Below are positions 56,631 through 60,839 of a DNA stretch of 60,839 bases, in pieces. Each line of letters begins with the position of its first letter. Position 1 is the first letter of the stretch. This DNA comes from Bacteroidota bacterium (lineage in GTDB: Bacteria > Bacteroidota > Bacteroidia > Flavobacteriales_D > Crocinitomicaceae): positions 1-60,839 of the forward strand of contig CANCJF010000002.1 in assembly GCA_947378245.1 (NCBI GenBank), written 5' to 3'. The notes under the pieces are model-generated. The model searched no databases, was not told where the DNA came from, and worked only from the letters and a program-made list of their open reading frames with translations. Position numbers and translations under genes: made by a program.

Positions 56631-57875
56631 TTACTCTTCAAACTTTTTAAAAATCACAGAAGCGATATGTCCTCCAAATCCAAAGGTATTACTCATTGCG
56701 TATGTTAATTTTTTTGATTCCGCTTTCGCTAGCGGAAAATGAAATAAATCCTTGAATTCAGGTTCAATTTCAGTTGTATTGATTGTAGGAGGAACAATAT
56801 CTTCTTGAAGCGCTTTTATACACGCAATTGCTTCGATTGCTCCAGCGGCACCTAAAAGATGTCCAGTCATCGATTTCGTGCCTGAAATACTTAATGATTT
56901 TCGCTCACCAAAAACACGTTTTGCGGCAATTAATTCACTTATATCTCCTTGAGGAGTTGAAGTAGCATGCATATTCACATAGTCAATGGCATCAGGAGAA
57001 ATTTCAGCTTCTTCTAATGCTAATTCCATTCCTAAAACTGCACCTTCACCTTCTGGGTGTGTACCAGTTAAGTGATAAGCATCAGCAGCCATTCCTCCAC
57101 CAACTACTTCTCCTAAAATAGTAGCACCCCGTTTCACAGCATGTTCATATTCTTCTAAGATGATCGCACCAGCTCCTTCACCCATAACAAATCCATCACG
57201 GTTTATGTCAAATGGACGTGATGCAGTTGAATAATCATCATTACGTTTAGACAACGCTTGTGCGGAAGAGAATCCACCAATTGCAGCTTGATTAATCGCT
57301 GCTTCTGAACCGCCAGAAATGATAATGTCCGCTTTGTTCCAACGGATGTAATTAAAGGCATCAATTAAAGCAGTGTTAGAAGTTGCACAAGCTGAAACAG
57401 GACAATAATTAACCCCACGTAAGCCGTATTTAATAGAAATAACACCTGAAGCGATGTCCACTAAAATACGAGGAATGAAGAATGGGGTAAATCGTGGCGT
57501 ACCATCTCCTTGACAAAATTCCATCATTTGATCTTGAAAGGATTGTATCCCTCCATTTCCAGAACCCCATATCACTCCAATACGATTGCAATTCAATGTT
57601 GAGAAATCTAAATTCGCTTGTTTGACCGCTTCATCTACTGAAACTAATGCATACTGAGTAAAAGGATCATATTTACGAATTTCTTTTACATCAAAATGTG
57701 CTTTTGGATCATATCCTTTCAATTCACAAGCGAAAGTAGTTTTAAATTTTGCTGTTTCAAATTTGGTAATTGGGCTAGCTCCGCTAACTCCATTTTTCAT
57801 ATTCGTCCAGTATTCTTCTACTGAATTTCCTATAGGTGTCAATGCACCCATTCCAGTAATCACAACTCTTCTCAT
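56631..57875 (-). CDS. fabF: Beta-ketoacyl-ACP synthase II
   Basis: MRRVVITGMGALTPIGNSVEEYW; VSACATSNTALIDAFNYIR; MSNTFGFGGH. Confidence 0.95.
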   Translation of the reverse strand: MRRVVITGMGALTPIGNSVEEYWTNMKNGVSGASPITKFETAKFKTTFACELKGYDPKAHFDVKEIRKYDPFTQYALVSVDEAVKQANLDFSTLNCNRIGVIWGSGNGGIQSFQDQMMEFCQGDGTPRFTPFFIPRILVDIASGVISIKYGLRGVNYCPVSACATSNTALIDAFNYIRWNKADIIISGGSEAAINQAAIGGFSSAQALSKRNDDYSTASRPFDINRDGFVMGEGAGAIILEEYEHAVKRGATILGEVVGGGMAADAYHLTGTHPEGEGAVLGMELALEEAEISPDAIDYVNMHATSTPQGDISELIAAKRVFGERKSLSISGTKSMTGHLLGAAGAIEAIACIKALQEDIVPPTINTTEIEPEFKDLFHFPLAKAESKKLTYAMSNTFGFGGHIASVIFKKFEE

Positions 57876-57876
57876 A

Positions 57877-59019
57877 CTATCCTTTATTATCCTCCATTTG
57901 TTTAATTATATGTGATGCTACCTTTTCACTAGCACTTCCATTTCCTAACGTTTCTATCAAAGTTGCGCAATCTTTGTCTTGTTGATCTCTTTTTCCTCCT
58001 CCTTTCAATACATACGACAACTCTTCTGCAACTTGATCTACATTACATTCATCTTGAATCAATTCTCGAACGACTTCACGGTCGAAAATTAGATTCACTA
58101 ATGAAATATACTTAATTTTTATCAAACGTTTTGCAATTTTGTATGAAATTGGGGAAGCAATGTAACAAACCACTTGCGGAACTCTAAAAAGAGCGGTTTC
58201 TAAAGTCGCAGTGCCAGATGTTACTAAAGCCGCTTCAGCAGATTCTAAAATTTCATAAGTTTTTCCAAACAAAATCTTCGCATCATACCCTTCAATAAAT
58301 GGAGTATAAAACTCTGCCTCCAACGAAGGCGCACCAGCAATCACAAATTGATACTCCGGAAATTTACCTGCAGCCTCCAACATCACAGGTAACTTAGTCC
58401 TCACCTCTTGCCTTCTACTCCCCGGTAATATCGCTACAATCGGTTTTTCATTATTTTTACTTACTTCCAAGAATTGATAATTTGGGTACTGAGGCTCTCG
58501 AAGTGCTCTAAACTCACTAATCGCGTCTACCAACGGATTCCCAACATACTCCACGTCCATATCGTATTTCTTAAAAAACGCTGTTTCAAAAGGAAAAATA
58601 GTGAATAACGTATCAACGTATTTTTTGATTTTGTGCACTCGTGACTCTTTCCAAGCCCAAACTTTTGGAGAAATGTAATAATACACCTTTATACCTTGCG
58701 ATTTAGCCCATTTGGCCATACGTAAATTAAATCCAGGATAATCTATCAAGACAAGTGCTTCGGGTTGAAAGGCTAAAATGTCTTCTTTACACTTTTTGAA
58801 ATTCTGTACGATGCGACCTAAATTCATCACCACTTCCACAAAACCCATAAAAGCCAACGCTTTGTAATGTTTTTCAGGTTTTCGTGAAGCTGCTTTTTCC
58901 ATTAAATCCCCACCCCAAAAACGTAAATCGATGGTAGAATCCTGTTGTTTTAAAGCCTTGATTAAATTAGATCCATGTAAATCTCCCGATGCTTCTCCAG
59001 CGATTAAAAAAAGCTTCAT
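57877..59019 (-). CDS. lpxB: Lipid-A-disaccharide synthase
   Basis: MKLFLIAGEASGDLHGSNLIKAL; ISPKVWAWKESRVHKIKKYVD; VGNPLVD; ILPGSRRQEV; VTSGTATLE. Confidence 0.96.
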   Translation of the reverse strand: MKLFLIAGEASGDLHGSNLIKALKQQDSTIDLRFWGGDLMEKAASRKPEKHYKALAFMGFVEVVMNLGRIVQNFKKCKEDILAFQPEALVLIDYPGFNLRMAKWAKSQGIKVYYYISPKVWAWKESRVHKIKKYVDTLFTIFPFETAFFKKYDMDVEYVGNPLVDAISEFRALREPQYPNYQFLEVSKNNEKPIVAILPGSRRQEVRTKLPVMLEAAGKFPEYQFVIAGAPSLEAEFYTPFIEGYDAKILFGKTYEILESAEAALVTSGTATLETALFRVPQVVCYIASPISYKIAKRLIKIKYISLVNLIFDREVVRELIQDECNVDQVAEELSYVLKGGGKRDQQDKDCATLIETLGNGSASEKVASHIIKQMEDNKG

Positions 59020-59024
59020 CGAAA

Positions 59025-59345
59025 TTATTTAATGTATTGAACGTAGACAATGTATGGAATAAATGCCATCGATGCTAAAATGATACCAGTAGTAAAATTA
59101 TAGCGACGTTTATTTAACGACCAATAAAACCAAGTTAAATTAGCAATTACTGAAATCGATAGAATTTTACAACGAAAAATATCATTCGTAAAAAACATAT
59201 TCCAATAATAATCAAATTTCAAAAAACTCGAATTATCCATCCAAGGATAGACAAACTCCACAATAGGTGTTGCTAAAAATACTGTCACAAAACCAATCAG
59301 TAATCCGTAAGTATGTTGTTTACTCCAATAACGTAGATTCATAAA
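59025..59345 (-). CDS. Hypothetical membrane protein
   Basis: Start refined to MNLRYWSKQHTYG (59345); three hydrophobic segments; 5 bp from lpxB. Confidence 0.55.
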   Translation of the reverse strand, partial: FMNLRYWSKQHTYGLLIGFVTVFLATPIVEFVYPWMDNSSFLKFDYYWNMFFTNDIFRCKILSISVIANLTWFYWSLNKRRYNFTTGIILASMAFIPYIVYVQYIK

Positions 59346-59559
59346 ACAAAGATAAAGAGATTTAAAGAATTTCAAATAGTTAATTTCTACGTACAAGTCT
59401 TTTTCGAACTAATACTAATTTGAAATTTACTTATAAAATGGCTTTCTGCAATTCATAATCGCTAACCCATAGTTTCTATCCAAAAAAAACCAACGAAAAT
59501 TTTATTACTCGCGGAATCTACCTATATTTACCCACTTTCCGCTAGCAATAAAATTATTT

Positions 59560-60839
59560 ATGGATAAAATTATAATAGGTAGAACTTCTGAAAAAGCCTT
59601 ATTAAAGGAGGCTTTCAACTCTAATGAATCACAATTTTTAGCTATTACTGGTAGAAGAAGAATTGGGAAAACATATTTGATAAATGCATTTTTTGAGAAA
59701 AATATTTCATTCCATTTTAGTGGAATGTTGAATGCCAGTTTTAGTCAACAATTACAAAATTTTCAATACAGTTTAAGCGATTACTTTAAATCTGAAAAGC
59801 AAACAATCATCCCAACAAATTGGTTGTCGGCATTTCAAAATTTGAGTAGATGTCTTCAAAAAAGTAAAAAAGCAGGAAAACAAGTGGTGTTCATAGATGA
59901 ACTTCCTTGGTTAGATACACACAAATCCAATTTTATAGCTGCTCTTGATTGGTTTTGGAACACTTGGGCTGTGAATAAAAATGTTTTACTCATTGTTTGC
60001 GGCTCTTCTACTTCTTGGATCATTAATAAAGTGATCAATAACAAAGGAGGATTACATAATCGTATTACAAAGCGAATTCATTTAGAGCCTTTTACATTAC
60101 ACGAAACAGAATTGTTTTTAAAATACCAAAAAGTACAACTTTCTAAGTATCAAATTACGCAATTGTACATGTCACTTGGTGGTGTGCCTCATTATTTAAA
60201 AGAAGTGAAAACAGGTGAAAGCGCATTACAAGCGGTCGACCGAATATGTTTTCAAAAGGACGGATTATTAGTAAACGAATTTGATAATTTATACAACGCT
60301 CTCTTTAAAAACTCAGAAATTCACTTAAAGGTAATTTTTGCTTTGGCTTCGAAATTAAAAGGGTTAACGAGAAATGAAATACTAGCATTAACGAAGTTAA
60401 AAGATGGAGGAAGTTTTACAACCGTTTTAAACGAATTGGAATGGTGTAATTTTATCCAACTTCAACCTGCTTTTGGTCGAACGAAAAAAGATTCCTTGTA
60501 TCGATTGAGTGACGAATATTCGCTTTTCTATATTCGCTTTATACACAAGCAAAAGTCGATAAATTGGCCTCTTTTAGCACAATCTCAAAAATGGAAATCA
60601 TGGAGTGGGTATGCTTTTGAAAATACTTGCTTTAAGCACATTTTACAATTAAAAAAAGCATTGGGTATTAGCAATGTTTTTTCTGAAACAACGAGTTATG
60701 CTCAGAAGGCAAAAAACAGTGATTCGGATGGAACGCAAATAGATTTGTTAATCGACAGAAATGACGGTATAATTAACGTGTGTGAAGCTAAATTTCACGA
60801 CAAACCCTTTGTGATATCAAAAGAATATGCTACTAAATT
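59560..60839 (+). CDS. AAA ATPase with C-terminal DUF234/PD-(D/E)XK-like domain (partial, runs off window)
   Basis: Missing from the ORF track because it has no stop. Translation MDKIIIGRTSEKALLKEAFNSNESQFLAITGRRRIGKTYLINAF (Walker A), VVFIDELPWLDT (Walker B), YFKSEK, SDGTQIDLLIDRNDGIINVCEAKFHDKPF (nuclease-like motif). Confidence 0.88.
   Translation, partial: MDKIIIGRTSEKALLKEAFNSNESQFLAITGRRRIGKTYLINAFFEKNISFHFSGMLNASFSQQLQNFQYSLSDYFKSEKQTIIPTNWLSAFQNLSRCLQKSKKAGKQVVFIDELPWLDTHKSNFIAALDWFWNTWAVNKNVLLIVCGSSTSWIINKVINNKGGLHNRITKRIHLEPFTLHETELFLKYQKVQLSKYQITQLYMSLGGVPHYLKEVKTGESALQAVDRICFQKDGLLVNEFDNLYNALFKNSEIHLKVIFALASKLKGLTRNEILALTKLKDGGSFTTVLNELEWCNFIQLQPAFGRTKKDSLYRLSDEYSLFYIRFIHKQKSINWPLLAQSQKWKSWSGYAFENTCFKHILQLKKALGISNVFSETTSYAQKAKNSDSDGTQIDLLIDRNDGIINVCEAKFHDKPFVISKEYATK

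Overview
This window looks like Bacteroidota (flavobacteria-like) chromosome: AT-rich, TAnnTTTG-type promoters, GldH, and a type IX secretion (T9SS)-type C-terminus on a large repeat protein. The left edge (about 1-2.3 kb) is an accessory patch. It holds an IS256-like element with a Zn-ribbon transposase and 20-bp terminal inverted repeats, the right end being present twice. Next to it is a RAYT/Y1 (HUH) transposase bracketed by inverted 30-bp REP-like palindromes, one of which runs into the 5' end of a RelE/ParE-like ORF. Then come a complete 14-gene nuo operon (nuoN to nuoA, minus strand), gatC, pth, an RprXY-like two-component pair, two glycosyltransferases, a 1,300-aa SprB-type Cys-repeat protein, a PSP1/RicT protein, gldH and an overlapping glycosyltransferase pair. 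A metal-acquisition region follows (DUF4856 lipoprotein, imelysin, HTTM/VKGC-like protein, FecA-like receptor; then a DtxR-family regulator divergent from a second TonB receptor, with a perfect 16-bp palindrome inside the promoter). After this come selO, an atp operon lacking atpD/atpC, an operon of polyprenyl synthase-YwqK-like-dnaG-mscS-PAP2, gpsA, acs, an SPFH lipoprotein, fabF, lpxB, and a partial AAA ATPase with a nuclease-like C-terminus running off the right edge. The most notable observations are (i) the HTTM/imelysin/DUF4856/TonB cluster, (ii) the palindrome in the DtxR/TonB promoter, (iii) terminator-like hairpins placed directly after atpE and atpA, (iv) the REP-RAYT-REP element fused to a toxin-like ORF, and (v) a compact nested inverted repeat at 39591-39643. 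All family calls come from reading the translations by eye; no database search was run.
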